NCBI GenBank assembly: GCA_902787975.1
Contig: CADAIP010000003.1
Span: 121,785-185,784, forward strand
Length of the DNA: 64,000 nt
Source: Oscillospiraceae bacterium
Lineage (GTDB): Bacteria > Bacillota > Clostridia > Saccharofermentanales > Saccharofermentanaceae
Direction of reading: 5' to 3'
The notes under the pieces are model-generated. The model worked only from the letters and a program-made list of their open reading frames with translations, had not been told where the DNA came from and searched no databases. The translations under genes and the position numbers were made by a program. Positions 8,680 through 17,648 of this stretch are shown one piece after another; the stretch's first letter is position 1; every line of letters starts with the position of its first letter.

Positions 8680-9819
8680 ATGCGTAAGATAACAAGCACA
8701 ATCAGGAATAATCCAATCCTGTGCATATCAGGATTGCTTGCTCTAATATCCTGCTTTTTCGTGTTGCCGGATCTGCAGTATCTTTCCTATATAAACGTAA
8801 GAGTACTCGCCATTCTTTTCGGACTGATGCTGATCGTTGCGGCATTAGGTCACATCGGAACTTTTGATGTGCTCACTAGCAAACTCTTGTCTAAAGTTAA
8901 GACATACAGAGGTATAAGTCTTCTGATGTCGCTTCTCGCATTTTTCTTAAGCATGTTCCTAACAAACGACGTGTCTCTCGTTACACTCGTTCCTTTTGCG
9001 ATCATGGTGCTCGCTCCGTTCGGCGAGAACAGGAAGCTCATGTTTACTCTGATAATCATGACGGTTGCTGCAAATCTCGGAAGCATGCTCACTCCGATCG
9101 GCAATCCGCAGAATCTCTATCTTTACGATAATTACAAGATCGCGCTTCCGGAATTTCTCTTGCTCATGATCCCTTATTCGGCACTGTCGCTTGCATTGAT
9201 CGTTGCTCTGACATTCATACTGGTTAAAGGCTCTGACAAACTTCCGCCATTAAAAAATACAGAAGTAAAGAAGCTGTCTTTTGTAAAGCTCCTGATCTAT
9301 TTTGCGTTGTTCGTACTGAATATCCTGACAGTTGTAGGATATGTTCACTTCCTGATCTCATTAGGAGTTACAGTTGTTGCCATGCTCATAATGGACCGCA
9401 AGTCATTTAAGAAAGCAGACTACAATCTTCAAGCAACTTTCGTTTTCTTCTTCATACTCATAGGTAATATCGGACGCATAGATGCGATCACGGGTGCTCT
9501 TTCAGGACTCGTATCAAGCTATCCCGTACCTGCTGCAATCTTGTCTTCACAGATAATCAGCAACGTTCCTGCAGCCATGCTTTTGTCGGCATTCACAGAT
9601 GACGGAAAGTCTCTTATCATCGGTACAAATCTCGGCGGTCTCGGTACACTCATTGCGAGCATGGCAAGTCTTATCACTTACAGATTCCACGCAAAGTTTT
9701 CGAAGGAGCAGAAAGAGAAGACGGGTGAAAAGCAGGATAACTATATCCTGAACTTCACCATCGTTAACGTCATAATGCTCGTGATCCTTTTCGGATTGTA
9801 TCTTATACTGAATCATTAA
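8680..9819 (+). CDS. SLC13/CitMHS-type anion permease
   Basis: 379 residues from ATG 8680, chosen because GGAGGG sits five bases upstream; an in-frame TTG at 8662 lacks a site. About ten to eleven hydrophobic segments. Family motifs are visible in the first half, NDVSLVTLVPF (about residue 94) and TPIGNPQNLYLY (about 139), and in the second half, SNVPAAMLL and GTNLGGLGTLIASMASL. These match the ion transporter superfamily (SLC13, ArsB/NhaD-like). The substrate is probably an organic or inorganic anion and cannot be read from sequence. It ends convergently with the GntR gene, and no CTA-N6-TAG dyad lies upstream, so there is no reason to tie it to the uronate genes. Confidence 0.75.
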   Translation: MRKITSTIRNNPILCISGLLALISCFFVLPDLQYLSYINVRVLAILFGLMLIVAALGHIGTFDVLTSKLLSKVKTYRGISLLMSLLAFFLSMFLTNDVSLVTLVPFAIMVLAPFGENRKLMFTLIIMTVAANLGSMLTPIGNPQNLYLYDNYKIALPEFLLLMIPYSALSLALIVALTFILVKGSDKLPPLKNTEVKKLSFVKLLIYFALFVLNILTVVGYVHFLISLGVTVVAMLIMDRKSFKKADYNLQATFVFFFILIGNIGRIDAITGALSGLVSSYPVPAAILSSQIISNVPAAMLLSAFTDDGKSLIIGTNLGGLGTLIASMASLITYRFHAKFSKEQKEKTGEKQDNYILNFTIVNVIMLVILFGLYLILNH

Positions 9820-9835
9820 TGCAGTACGCAAATCT

Positions 9836-9926
9836 TACAGTAAATCACTCTGTCTACTGTACTAAAAACGTATTTCAATGCCCAAATACAAAAATCGTAC
9901 AGTAACTGAAGCAGTTTACTGTACGA
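9836..9926. repeat. paired TACAGTA/TACTGTA inverted repeats between convergent genes
   Basis: TACAGTA occurs at 9836-9842 and 9898-9904, and its complement TACTGTA at 9855-9861 and 9917-9923. The second pair extends to a perfect 11-bp stem: TCGTACAGTAA (9895-9905) with TTACTGTACGA (9916-9926). It could be a bidirectional terminator or a multi-site operator; there is no strong U-run. Confidence 0.6.
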
Positions 9927-9955
9927 ATTAAGCACTTAAGAATTTTAATGGAGAA

Positions 9956-10630
9956 TTACTCTGTGATGTATTCGCTGTATGCTTTCTTTATGATGTCCCA
10001 GTCGAGATCGAACCTGGACATGTGCTTTGCGAAAGCCGCATCTACTGCATCTTTGTCGTGGGCAGCGATGGCATCAGCGATTGCCTTGTGATCTGATATG
10101 AGTTTAACGTCTTTTATCGTCTTAAGTGAGAGTGATCTTACACGGTCGAAGTGAAGACTCATGAGACCTACCATGTAGAAGCACTGCATCTTGTTGCAAA
10201 TGACATATATGCTCTTATGGAATTCGTTATCAAGATCTAAGAACTTCGGAGGATCGTTCTCGATGTAGAACTCCTGAAGCTTAATGTTAGCGTAGAGCTT
10301 CTGGATATCTTCTTCGGTAGCAACATCGCAGGCTTCCTTAAGGAGCGCACCTTCAACAGCAATACGAAGGAACCTTGATTCCTTTATCAGTTCGTAATCG
10401 ATAAGTGATACACTGCAGCCCTTCTGGGGAAGGATATTTACGATCTTTGATTTCGATAATTCGAGGAAAGCTTCATGTACCGGAGTTCTGGAGATTCCAA
10501 GCTGTGTTGCGATCTCCTGCTCACCGATAAGACTGCCCGGTTTGATCTCCATATTGATGATGTTGTCTTTAACAATACGAAAAGCATATTCGCGGTTTGG
10601 TTCGAACGTGTTTTTAGGTGTTATGATCAT
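9956..10630 (-). CDS. GntR-family (FadR/FCD subfamily) regulator of the uronate genes
   Basis: 224 residues. N-terminal winged helix-turn-helix (about 12-75; LGISRTPVHEAF is the recognition region) and an FCD effector-binding domain (about 85-215) with the metal/ligand residues in D-x-x-x-H (LDNEFHKSI), and later histidines in SDHKAIADAI and KHM. It is the third gene of the minus-strand series uxuA-uxuB-gntR, which points to a local UxuR/ExuR-like repressor responding to a uronate or a pathway intermediate. Candidate operators are the CTA-N6-TAG dyads at 13589, 14868, 16531 and 24032. GGGG precedes the ATG. Confidence 0.82.
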   Translation of the reverse strand: MIITPKNTFEPNREYAFRIVKDNIINMEIKPGSLIGEQEIATQLGISRTPVHEAFLELSKSKIVNILPQKGCSVSLIDYELIKESRFLRIAVEGALLKEACDVATEEDIQKLYANIKLQEFYIENDPPKFLDLDNEFHKSIYVICNKMQCFYMVGLMSLHFDRVRSLSLKTIKDVKLISDHKAIADAIAAHDKDAVDAAFAKHMSRFDLDWDIIKKAYSEYITE

Positions 10631-10706
10631 CGCTATTATCCCCTTTATAAAACGAAATCTATAAAGAAACTAACATAAATTAATATTTCTGTCTACTTCT
10701 TACATT

Positions 10707-12329
10707 CTAATTGGCAACGACTGAATGCAATGTTTTTCTGACTGCTCCGTTCTCCTTAATGAGCTCGTCCAGATACTTCTCGATAACGGGTGTCAGACCG
10801 GTCTTGTTGATGTCCAGTCCGAATACCGTTTCGTTTGAAAGAATGCCGGAGAGTTTACCTGATACGCTGCCTTCCATTTTGTAACTGATGCCTTGTGCTT
10901 TCAGCTCATTCTGGAAATGTTCTGCCATCGGATCGGGGCTGATCTCAAATGCATTTCCGTTATCGTCAACTGCAAGAAGATATCTGAGCCATCCTGCAAT
11001 AACGAGCGGAATGAGTTTGAGCTTGGGGAGAACATCAGGATCCTGTTCAAGATAAGAAGTAAGAGTGATTCCGAATCTGATCGGGAGCTTTTGGCTAGTG
11101 TCGGTTGCGATTCTCTGGGGAGTATCAGGGAGGAAAGGATTGGGGAATCTTTCTTCCAATACCTCCTTGAGGAACTTTTCAGGATTTAAGATCTTCGGAT
11201 CGCATACGACAGGGAGACACTCATTGTAACCGAGTTTGGTAACGAGTGTTTTGAGGTCTTCATCTTTCATCTCTTCAGATATCTTTGTAAATCCCAAAAG
11301 GCATCCGAAGATAGCAAGTGAAGTATGAAGAGGATTAAGGCATGCAGTGACCTTCATTCGCTCAGCCTTATCAACTGTGTCGCGGTCTGTGAGGATAACG
11401 CCGCCTTTATCAAGTGCCGGTCTTCCGTTGGGGAAGAGGTCTTCTACGACCAGATATTCAGGTACTTCAGCATTTACGAAAGGCGCTGCAAATACACCCG
11501 TTGTTGTCTTTACGCTTTTAAGATTGTCGATGCCCAGGCCGGTAAGCTTGTTCAGGATCTCGTCTGAAGGCCTAGGTGTGATTTTGTCGATCATGCTCCA
11601 GGGGTACGCTATTCGGGAAGGATCGCTTGCATAATCGCGGAAAGAAGAATCCACATAGCCCTTATCAACCCAGGCATCGATTATCTCCAATACTGATGAT
11701 TTGAGTTTGTCGCCGTTGTGACTGCAGTTATCCATACTGACCAATGCCAAAGGATATTTACCTGCCTTGTATCTCTCGAAAAGAAGTGCGGCGATAAAAC
11801 CCATGCATGTGAGCGGATGTGAAGGTCCGTTCTCCATATCTTTAGCTGCGGAATCGTACAGATTGCCGTCAGCATCTCTTAATGCATAACCCTTTTCGGT
11901 GATCGTGAAAGATACGATCTGAAGGGAAGGGCTTGCAGCTATCTCATTAAGTCTTTTGATGTTTTCTTCGATATCGTAATTGGCAGCGATCGCTTCTGTG
12001 ATGTTGCCAATGATCTCATAACCTGTATTGCCGTCAGGTCTTAAGTCGCAGATGATCGAGAGATTATCGAAAGGTTTGTAAACGCGCTCGAAATTCTCAT
12101 AATCCTGTGTGCCGCAGACAACGATTCCTGTATCGGCAAGACCCTGGTTTAAAAGTCTCTGGTTTATCCTTGCGATAAATGCCCTGAAGATGTTTCCTCC
12201 ACCGACATGAAGCCATGTGGGATTTGCAGTCGTAGCATTAATGCATGCGTCGATATCGTACTTGGGAAGAACGACGTTTATGCCGTTCCAGAATTCTACG
12301 TTCTTAAGATTAGCTTTGGACAGATCCAT
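10707..12329 (-). CDS. uxuB: fructuronate reductase (mannitol dehydrogenase family)
   Basis: 540 residues from the ATG at 12329 (GAAAGGAA about 9 bases upstream); a longer in-frame start at 12386 falls in a hairpin. NAD-binding N-terminal half (WLHVGGGNIFRAFIARIN, about 38-55) and the C-terminal catalytic half of the long-chain mannitol dehydrogenase family, with VSMDNCSHNGDKL and the late NPLHTSLAIFG motif. It interconverts D-fructuronate and D-mannonate with NAD(H). Specificity is assigned from position between mannonate dehydratase and the GntR regulator; tagaturonate reductase activity is the main alternative but no altronate dehydratase is present here. Confidence 0.85.
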   Translation of the reverse strand: MDLSKANLKNVEFWNGINVVLPKYDIDACINATTANPTWLHVGGGNIFRAFIARINQRLLNQGLADTGIVVCGTQDYENFERVYKPFDNLSIICDLRPDGNTGYEIIGNITEAIAANYDIEENIKRLNEIAASPSLQIVSFTITEKGYALRDADGNLYDSAAKDMENGPSHPLTCMGFIAALLFERYKAGKYPLALVSMDNCSHNGDKLKSSVLEIIDAWVDKGYVDSSFRDYASDPSRIAYPWSMIDKITPRPSDEILNKLTGLGIDNLKSVKTTTGVFAAPFVNAEVPEYLVVEDLFPNGRPALDKGGVILTDRDTVDKAERMKVTACLNPLHTSLAIFGCLLGFTKISEEMKDEDLKTLVTKLGYNECLPVVCDPKILNPEKFLKEVLEERFPNPFLPDTPQRIATDTSQKLPIRFGITLTSYLEQDPDVLPKLKLIPLVIAGWLRYLLAVDDNGNAFEISPDPMAEHFQNELKAQGISYKMEGSVSGKLSGILSNETVFGLDINKTGLTPVIEKYLDELIKENGAVRKTLHSVVAN

Positions 12330-12363
12330 AATTAAGATTCCTTTCAATACTACCGCCTCGTAC

Positions 12364-12405
12364 AAAACCGATAACCTTATAAACATTTATAAGATTATCG
12401 GTTTT
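12364..12405 (-). promoter_or_regulatory. intercistronic stem-loop between uxuA and uxuB
   Basis: AAAACCGATAA (12364-12374) pairs with TTATCGGTTTT (12395-12405), with an inner CTTATAA/TTATAAG stem. On the minus strand the 3' side ends GGTTTTGTAC, a poor U-run. It may protect the uxuA mRNA end or act as a leaky terminator that sets uxuA:uxuB ratio. Confidence 0.5.
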
Positions 12406-12450
12406 GAGGGGCAAGGGAGGAGTAGTTATTACCGTTTTTTATTTCTTAAT

Positions 12451-13521
12451 TCAACAAAGCTTACTAACGGCTTCCCATAAACCGTTGATGTAAGTAGCGC
12501 CCAGTGCGCGGTCGTAAAGACCATAACCCGGTCTTCCGACTTCACCCCATATCATGCGGCCGTGGTCCGGACGGATGTATCCGTCAAAACCGTTCTCGTA
12601 AAGAGCTTTTACGATAGCGAACATATCAAGGTCACCTTCAGAAGACAGATGTGCCGATTCATGGAAATCTGTTTCTGATGTGTGCTTTACGTTTCTTAAG
12701 TGAACGAAATGAACTTTGCCTGTAGGTGTAAATGTCTTTGCGATATCCACAACGTCATTATGGATACCTGCGCCGAGACTGCCGGTGCAGAGTGTAAGTC
12801 CGTTTCTCTTAGATGTATTGAGATTAAGATACTTGTCGATTGATTCTTTGCTGTTGACGACCTTCGGAAGATTGAAAAGCGGGAACGGAGGATCGTCAGG
12901 ATGAACTGCGAAATTGATATCAAGCTCTTCAGCGACAGGAACAATTGCATCGAGGAAATACTTGATGTTCTTGAAGTATTCTTCGGAAGAAACATTCTGA
13001 TAGAATTCGATGTCTTCTGCCATCTTGCCGAATCTCTCAGGCTCCCAGCCGGGAAGACTGAAATCATTAGAACCGTCGATCATGGAAGAAGTAATTGATT
13101 CCAATGTAAGTTTGGTAGCTACTTCATGGGAATAAGCCATTGCGGTACTGCCGTCGGAGAGTGCCATTGCGAGGTCACTTCTGTACCAGTCCATAACAGG
13201 CATGAAGTTGTAGCAGATGCATTTAACTCCGGCCTTTGAAAGATTTCTCATTGACTCAATATAGTTATCAATGAGCATATCGCGTGAAGGAAGGCCCTTT
13301 TTAATATCTTCGTGAATGTTGAGGCTCTCGATGACTTCCATCTCAAGTCCATAAGAATTGATCTCATCTTTTACAAGATTGATCTCATCCATGGTCCAGA
13401 CATCTCCGACAGGGATCCTGGTAAGATGAGTGGCAACGCCGCTGACACCGGGAATCTGTCTGATCTGCTGAAGAGTTACGCTGTCATCGCCGTATGGAAA
13501 CCACCTTAAAACCAATTTCAT
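12451..13521 (-). CDS. uxuA: mannonate dehydratase
   Basis: 356 residues from ATG 13521 (MKLVLRWFPYGDD); an upstream in-frame GTG-type start would add five residues and has no better site. Typical UxuA TIM-barrel protein: TRIPVGDVW near residue 38, CYNFMPVMDWYRSD around 105, FAVHPDDPP around 205, HFVHLRNVKHT around 265 and YIRPDHGRMIWGE near 325, carrying the His/Cys/Asp metal ligands. Converts D-mannonate to 2-keto-3-deoxygluconate, the substrate of the kdgK product. First gene of uxuA-uxuB-gntR; a perfect palindrome sits about 70 bases upstream. Confidence 0.93.
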   Translation of the reverse strand: MKLVLRWFPYGDDSVTLQQIRQIPGVSGVATHLTRIPVGDVWTMDEINLVKDEINSYGLEMEVIESLNIHEDIKKGLPSRDMLIDNYIESMRNLSKAGVKCICYNFMPVMDWYRSDLAMALSDGSTAMAYSHEVATKLTLESITSSMIDGSNDFSLPGWEPERFGKMAEDIEFYQNVSSEEYFKNIKYFLDAIVPVAEELDINFAVHPDDPPFPLFNLPKVVNSKESIDKYLNLNTSKRNGLTLCTGSLGAGIHNDVVDIAKTFTPTGKVHFVHLRNVKHTSETDFHESAHLSSEGDLDMFAIVKALYENGFDGYIRPDHGRMIWGEVGRPGYGLYDRALGATYINGLWEAVSKLC

Positions 13522-13588
13522 ATGCACTATTACCACCCGAAAAGAATTTAAGAAGATTTGCAGACAATACTAAATCCTCATTTTGTCC

Positions 13589-13602
13589 ACTAGTATACTA
13601 GT
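13589..13602. promoter_or_regulatory. perfect palindromic operator upstream of uxuA
   Basis: ACTAGTATACTAGT is a perfect 14-base palindrome 67 bases upstream of the uxuA start. Its CTA-N6-TAG frame recurs at 14868, 16531 and 24032, and its GTATAC centre recalls the E. coli UxuR/ExuR box. Likely target of the GntR protein encoded at the end of this operon. Confidence 0.65.
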
Positions 13603-13704
13603 AGGATTAGCATGTGTCAATAGATTATGACATGTGAAAATCTTAACTCTAATAAAGAGTTAGAAATACCCTACTAAATACAGTAAAAGAGGGGAGAAGT
13701 TATG

Positions 13705-13725
13705 AAAAAAGCCGCATTGCGCGGC
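13705..13725 (-). terminator. intrinsic terminator of the DUF624 operon
   Basis: Read on the minus strand: GCCGC GCAAT GCGGC (13725-13711) followed by six T (13710-13705). A second small dyad, GCATTT-TCG-AAATGC at 13740-13754, lies between it and the stop codon. Confidence 0.75.
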
Positions 13726-13764
13726 CTGTTTTAAACGTTGCATTTTCGAAATGCCAAAAAAACG

Positions 13765-14148
13765 TTAATTGTTCTCTTCCGTTTCAGCAGGAATATCTTC
13801 TTCGATCTGATCTCTTTTCTGGGACTTAGGCTTGAACAATCTGAAGAGGACCGGAATGAAAACAATGAATCCAAAGGTCTTTACGACTTCTTCCAAAGAA
13901 GCATAATAAAGCGTTCCGAGTTCATAGTGTTCTTCGGTTACGATAGTCATGTTCGTGCATGTCTTCATTAATGTATATAAAAGAATACCGATCACAATTA
14001 ATGCTGTTGATATGATCGTTGTTTTAACAGGGATCTTCTCATACTTCTCAGGGTTGAGTTTCTTTGCGCTTATGAATATTCCCGCAAAAACAAAACCTGC
14101 AGAAAGGATACCTGATATAAGCTGTATGTAATTAAGATACTCAGACAT
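13765..14148 (-). CDS. small membrane protein of unknown function
   Basis: 127 residues from ATG 14148, which overlaps the stop of the DUF624 gene by eight bases; the longer in-frame ORF starts inside that gene. Three membrane helices (about 8-27, 44-63 and 88-108) and an acidic, Glu-rich C-terminal tail (IEEDIPAETEENN). Translationally coupled to the DUF624 gene and followed by a terminator, so the pair forms a two-gene operon. I do not recognise a family. Confidence 0.65.
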   Translation of the reverse strand: MSEYLNYIQLISGILSAGFVFAGIFISAKKLNPEKYEKIPVKTTIISTALIVIGILLYTLMKTCTNMTIVTEEHYELGTLYYASLEEVVKTFGFIVFIPVLFRLFKPKSQKRDQIEEDIPAETEENN

Positions 14149-14818
14149 TATCGATTGCCTCGCTTGCTTTGTCTTCAGCAGGATCTTCTTCACGTGAACT
14201 CTCGACATCGATCGCTCTGGTAAATGCCTTCTCTGTGATCATCTGGCAAAGATAAGCAGCACCGACAGGGATCACTAGTGCAGAAGGCGGGAAGCCGATG
14301 CAGATAGCGATCGCAATGATGACTATAAACCAGATAAGAATGAACTTCGGGAAGTTGATCATGCAGAGAGTGAAACTGTTTTTAAGAGTTCCCTTAATGC
14401 CGTTGTTGAACCTTGCCATCAGCGCATACACGAAAGGCAGTGTGAAGATGAGCGGAAGCAGGGGCAGGAGAGATACGATCATGTACCAGTCGGGAAGCCT
14501 TATGTCGCCCCATCCGAAAAATGCGAAATAGATGTTGAATCCGGCGATCGCACTGTAAATAAGATAGAGCATATGCACAATAATTCCGTTCTTAAGATTG
14601 TCCTTAAGTGAGTGCATAAAATCTTTACTTATGCTGTCGCTTTTCTTATAGTATTTCCGATAGACGGTGTAATACAAAGCAGTTACGGATGCGCCTATCG
14701 TAACAACAGGCAGACAGAACAGCAGAAAAAGAGCGGAAATGGTTACTACATCTCCAATTACCTTACAGGCTCTGTAAAGCCAGCTGTTCGTGATAGTGTC
14801 TAACGATTTCTTAGCCAT
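14141..14818 (-). CDS. DUF624 (YesL-like) membrane protein
   Basis: 225 residues with about five membrane helices. The N-terminal part (SWLYRACKVIGDVVTISALF, then LPVVTIGASVTALYYTVYRKY) is characteristic of DUF624. In Bacillus the founding member YesL sits in the rhamnogalacturonan-use cluster, and family members usually accompany LplB/YtcP-type sugar importers, as here. The molecular function is unknown. It is divergent from the esterase gene at 14930; the shared 110-base region carries a CTA-N6-TAG dyad, so both directions may be controlled by the uronate regulator. Confidence 0.8.
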   Translation of the reverse strand: MAKKSLDTITNSWLYRACKVIGDVVTISALFLLFCLPVVTIGASVTALYYTVYRKYYKKSDSISKDFMHSLKDNLKNGIIVHMLYLIYSAIAGFNIYFAFFGWGDIRLPDWYMIVSLLPLLPLIFTLPFVYALMARFNNGIKGTLKNSFTLCMINFPKFILIWFIVIIAIAICIGFPPSALVIPVGAAYLCQMITEKAFTRAIDVESSREEDPAEDKASEAIDNV

Positions 14819-14867
14819 ATTCTGCGTACCTTGTTGTCAGTATAAAAGCAAAAAGCGCAACTTGTCA

Positions 14868-14906
14868 ACTAGAATGGTAGACAAAGAGCATCCTTAAATA
14901 TAGAAT
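14868..14906 (+). promoter_or_regulatory. promoter of the esterase gene with overlapping operator
   Basis: TAGACA (14878-14883) and TAGAAT (14901-14906) are spaced by 17 bases. The dyad ACTAGAATGGTAGA (14868-14881) overlaps the -35 element, an arrangement expected for repression. Confidence 0.6.
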
Positions 14907-14929
14907 AACCTCAAAGGCAGGTGATAAAT

Positions 14930-16447
14930 ATGGGTGATACCAAGCTAAAAGGAATATATTCCAACGGACTTGTTCTTCAAAGAAATAAAGAAATAATCAT
15001 TGAAGGTACAGATACGTCAGCTTTAGAAGTCGTAGTGACTCTGGCAGGAAGTTCCGTTACCGCAAAAGTAGAAGGCGGCGCTTTCAAAGCGGTATTCCCG
15101 CCGATGGATGCGGTTTTCGATACTGAACTTAAAGTAGAAGGAACGGAAACATTAACGATCAAAGATGTCTGCATCGGCGACGTATATATGCTTACAGGCC
15201 AGTCCAACATGGAGCTGCCGGTCATCAGAACTTATGATCTCAACAAAGAAGAGATCGAAGCTGAAGATTTCGAATACGTAAGACAATACAGATTAACGCC
15301 TGACCTTGAGATCCCGCTTAAGGGAGAAGAATCGATCTGTAAGCTTCCCGAAAATGATTGGGTGAAAGCTTCAGGAAAAGGCAAGTATGAGATAAGTGCT
15401 ATTGGTTTTTATGCAGCGAAAAGAATATTTAAAGAAAAGAACGTTCCTATCGGACTTATACTAAGTGCGCAGGGCGGTTCGAACATTGAATCATGGATGT
15501 GCGAAGAAGATCTTTTCGAGACCGGAACCAAAGAGGAACAGATAGCACCGTTCAGGGGCAAAGGTACTCTTAAGGCTTACGTCGATGAAGGCAACAAGAA
15601 GACTGTCGCATGGCGCGAGAATACGATCGATAAAGACTTCTCCATTGAAGAAGCTTTGTCCGAAGGCGTTAAGATCAAGATGCCCTGCATCATTGCAGAT
15701 GAATTCTTCGGAAGCGTATGGTTTGTAAAAGAATTCGATCTTGATAAGCAGATCGAAGGCGAGTGCCTCTTACGACTTGGCGATCTCATCGATGCCGATG
15801 TTACTTATGTAAACGGTGTTGAAGTTGGAAGAACCGAGTACCAGTATCCTCCGCGCAAATACAGATTCGACAGTTCGATATTAAAGCAGGGAAAGAATGT
15901 CATCTGGACAAGACTCATCATCGAGCTTGGTGCCGGCGGTTTTGTTCCCGGTCATCCGTACCGTCTTGAGACTTCAGCTGGAGACATCGATCTTACAGGC
16001 GAGTGGACGATGGTAGTGGAGAAGATCACAGAGAAATTCAAGCCAAACATGATGGCTCAGAATATTCCTTCGGCACTTTACTATGCCAGCCTGGTCACAT
16101 TAAAGAATATAAGTGTTTCCCAGATATGGTGGTGCCAGGGCGAATCGAATGCTGACTTCCCTGAAGGCTATGATAAGAAGATGATACTTACGTTTAAGAA
16201 GATGCGTGAGATCTTTGGAGAGATTCCTGTTGTATTGGTAAGGATCGCTGACTATATCAATCCATTGAAGGATACGCATATTCCAGACGGATGGAAGAAG
16301 ATCCAGGAACTTCAGGATCTCGCTCCGACCTACATAGAAAATATCAAAGTCGTAGCTAGTCCGGCACCTGATCCGATACACGAACTGCATCCGCAGAATA
16401 AGAGCGGAATAGGTGCGGGCGTAGCGAAAGCTTCAATGGAGTTTTAA
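14930..16447 (+). CDS. sialate O-acetylesterase (SASA) family carbohydrate esterase
   Basis: 505 residues from ATG 14930; an in-frame GTG nine bases earlier is an alternative. No signal peptide, so cytoplasmic. Block I of the SGNH esterase fold is at TGQSNMELPV (catalytic Ser, about residue 90), block III-like sequence SAQGGSNIESWM follows near 185, and WWCQGESNADFPEGY near 400 matches the conserved SASA segment. A jelly-roll-like insertion (about 245-360) lies between. Probably removes acetyl groups from imported acetylated oligosaccharides such as glucuronoxylan or pectin fragments. Context and the shared operator place it in the uronate regulon; the exact substrate is inferred. Confidence 0.78.
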   Translation: MGDTKLKGIYSNGLVLQRNKEIIIEGTDTSALEVVVTLAGSSVTAKVEGGAFKAVFPPMDAVFDTELKVEGTETLTIKDVCIGDVYMLTGQSNMELPVIRTYDLNKEEIEAEDFEYVRQYRLTPDLEIPLKGEESICKLPENDWVKASGKGKYEISAIGFYAAKRIFKEKNVPIGLILSAQGGSNIESWMCEEDLFETGTKEEQIAPFRGKGTLKAYVDEGNKKTVAWRENTIDKDFSIEEALSEGVKIKMPCIIADEFFGSVWFVKEFDLDKQIEGECLLRLGDLIDADVTYVNGVEVGRTEYQYPPRKYRFDSSILKQGKNVIWTRLIIELGAGGFVPGHPYRLETSAGDIDLTGEWTMVVEKITEKFKPNMMAQNIPSALYYASLVTLKNISVSQIWWCQGESNADFPEGYDKKMILTFKKMREIFGEIPVVLVRIADYINPLKDTHIPDGWKKIQELQDLAPTYIENIKVVASPAPDPIHELHPQNKSGIGAGVAKASMEF

Positions 16448-16530
16448 GTAATACTATTAAATATTTTATAAGAAGTGCTGTCTTTATTCGGGACAGCATT
16501 TTCTATTATTCGAACTACACAAAAACGCAC

Positions 16531-16577
16531 ACTAGAATGGTAGAAATCTATTGACATATCACAAACATGGTGATAAC
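16531..16577 (+). promoter_or_regulatory. operator and promoter of the ABC importer operon
   Basis: ACTAGAATGGTAGA (16531-16544) is identical over 14 bases to the dyad at 14868. Immediately downstream is TTGACA (16551-16556) with a weak -10, GATAAC (16572-16577), at 15-base spacing. The 90 bases between this and the first permease gene hold no other gene. Confidence 0.55.
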
Positions 16578-16667
16578 CTCATTACATGATAACTTCCATG
16601 CAAGTATACAAGAGCGCTTGACGAGTTAGAATTTAACTAAACTTAGACACTTAAGAGGTTAAACAAA

Positions 16668-17636
16668 ATGGCTAAGAAAGAAGACGTTTCAAATATCATA
16701 GCGTGGTCACCGAGACAAATAACAACTCGTGAAAGACTGGTTAAGGATATCAGAATCAATTGGCAGCTCTATGCCATGTTTCTTCTCCCGGTAATTTATT
16801 ACATCATCTTCAGATATATTCCGATGTTCGGTAATATCCTTGCTTTTCGTAAGTACAATCCGGGCGGAAGCATTTTCGGTCAGGGCCCTCTGACTCTTAA
16901 GTACTTTAAGCAGTTCATTACAGCCAAGCCTTTCTGGCAGGCATTTTCAAATACATTGATCTTGAACGGTCTGTATCTGCTTTTCAGATTCCCGCTTACT
17001 CTTCTTTTCGCGTTGCTCTTAAACGAGATCAAAAACCTTCATTGGAAGAAGTTCGTTCAGACAGTTTCTTATCTCCCGCACTTCATCTCAATGGTTATCG
17101 TTTGCGGTATGTTAAAAGAGCTCCTTTCAACACACGGTCCTATCAATGATCTTATCTATAAGCTCGGCGGCGAGAAGATAAGCTTCATCTCACTTGCAGA
17201 ATGGTTCAGAACGATCTTCGTCACATCAGGTGTATGGCAGAGCTTAGGTTGGGGTACAATACTTTACCTCGCAGCAATGTCCGGCATCAATCCCTCACTC
17301 TATGAGGCTGCAACGGTTGACGGCGCTTCACACTTCCAGCAGGTAATCCACGTAACAATCCCGTGCATCCTTCCTACTATCGCTACTCTCCTTATCCTTG
17401 ATATCGGCGGCCTTGTAGGTTCAGGCGGTGCATTCGAGAAGGTATATCTCCTCTACAGCCCTATGACATATGAGACATCAGATATCGTTTCAACATACGT
17501 CTTCCGTATGGGTGTCGAGTCAGGAAGCATTAACTTCGCGACGGCGGTTGGTCTTTTCGAAGGTTTGATAAATCTCGTGCTTCTTACATGCGCTAACTTT
17601 GTATCACGCAAAGTAGCAAAGACGAGTCTTTGGTAA
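16668..17636 (+). CDS. ABC sugar importer permease, LplB type
   Basis: 322 residues, six predicted membrane helices, with a cytoplasmic N-terminal extension (about 1-35). The ATPase-docking EAA loop reads EAATVDGASHFQQVIHVTIP near residue 212. LplB/YtcP-type family, which typically imports complex plant oligosaccharides (pectin, rhamnogalacturonan or xylan fragments) with a large binding lipoprotein and a shared ATPase encoded elsewhere; no ATPase gene is in this operon. Followed after 12 bases by the second permease. Confidence 0.9.
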   Translation: MAKKEDVSNIIAWSPRQITTRERLVKDIRINWQLYAMFLLPVIYYIIFRYIPMFGNILAFRKYNPGGSIFGQGPLTLKYFKQFITAKPFWQAFSNTLILNGLYLLFRFPLTLLFALLLNEIKNLHWKKFVQTVSYLPHFISMVIVCGMLKELLSTHGPINDLIYKLGGEKISFISLAEWFRTIFVTSGVWQSLGWGTILYLAAMSGINPSLYEAATVDGASHFQQVIHVTIPCILPTIATLLILDIGGLVGSGGAFEKVYLLYSPMTYETSDIVSTYVFRMGVESGSINFATAVGLFEGLINLVLLTCANFVSRKVAKTSLW

Positions 17637-17648
17637 GGAGGGAACAGC

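Noticed and set aside
8680..9819. SLC13-like permease as the uronate importer
   Set aside because: No operator dyad upstream, transcribed separately and convergent with the regulator; the ABC importer is the better candidate.
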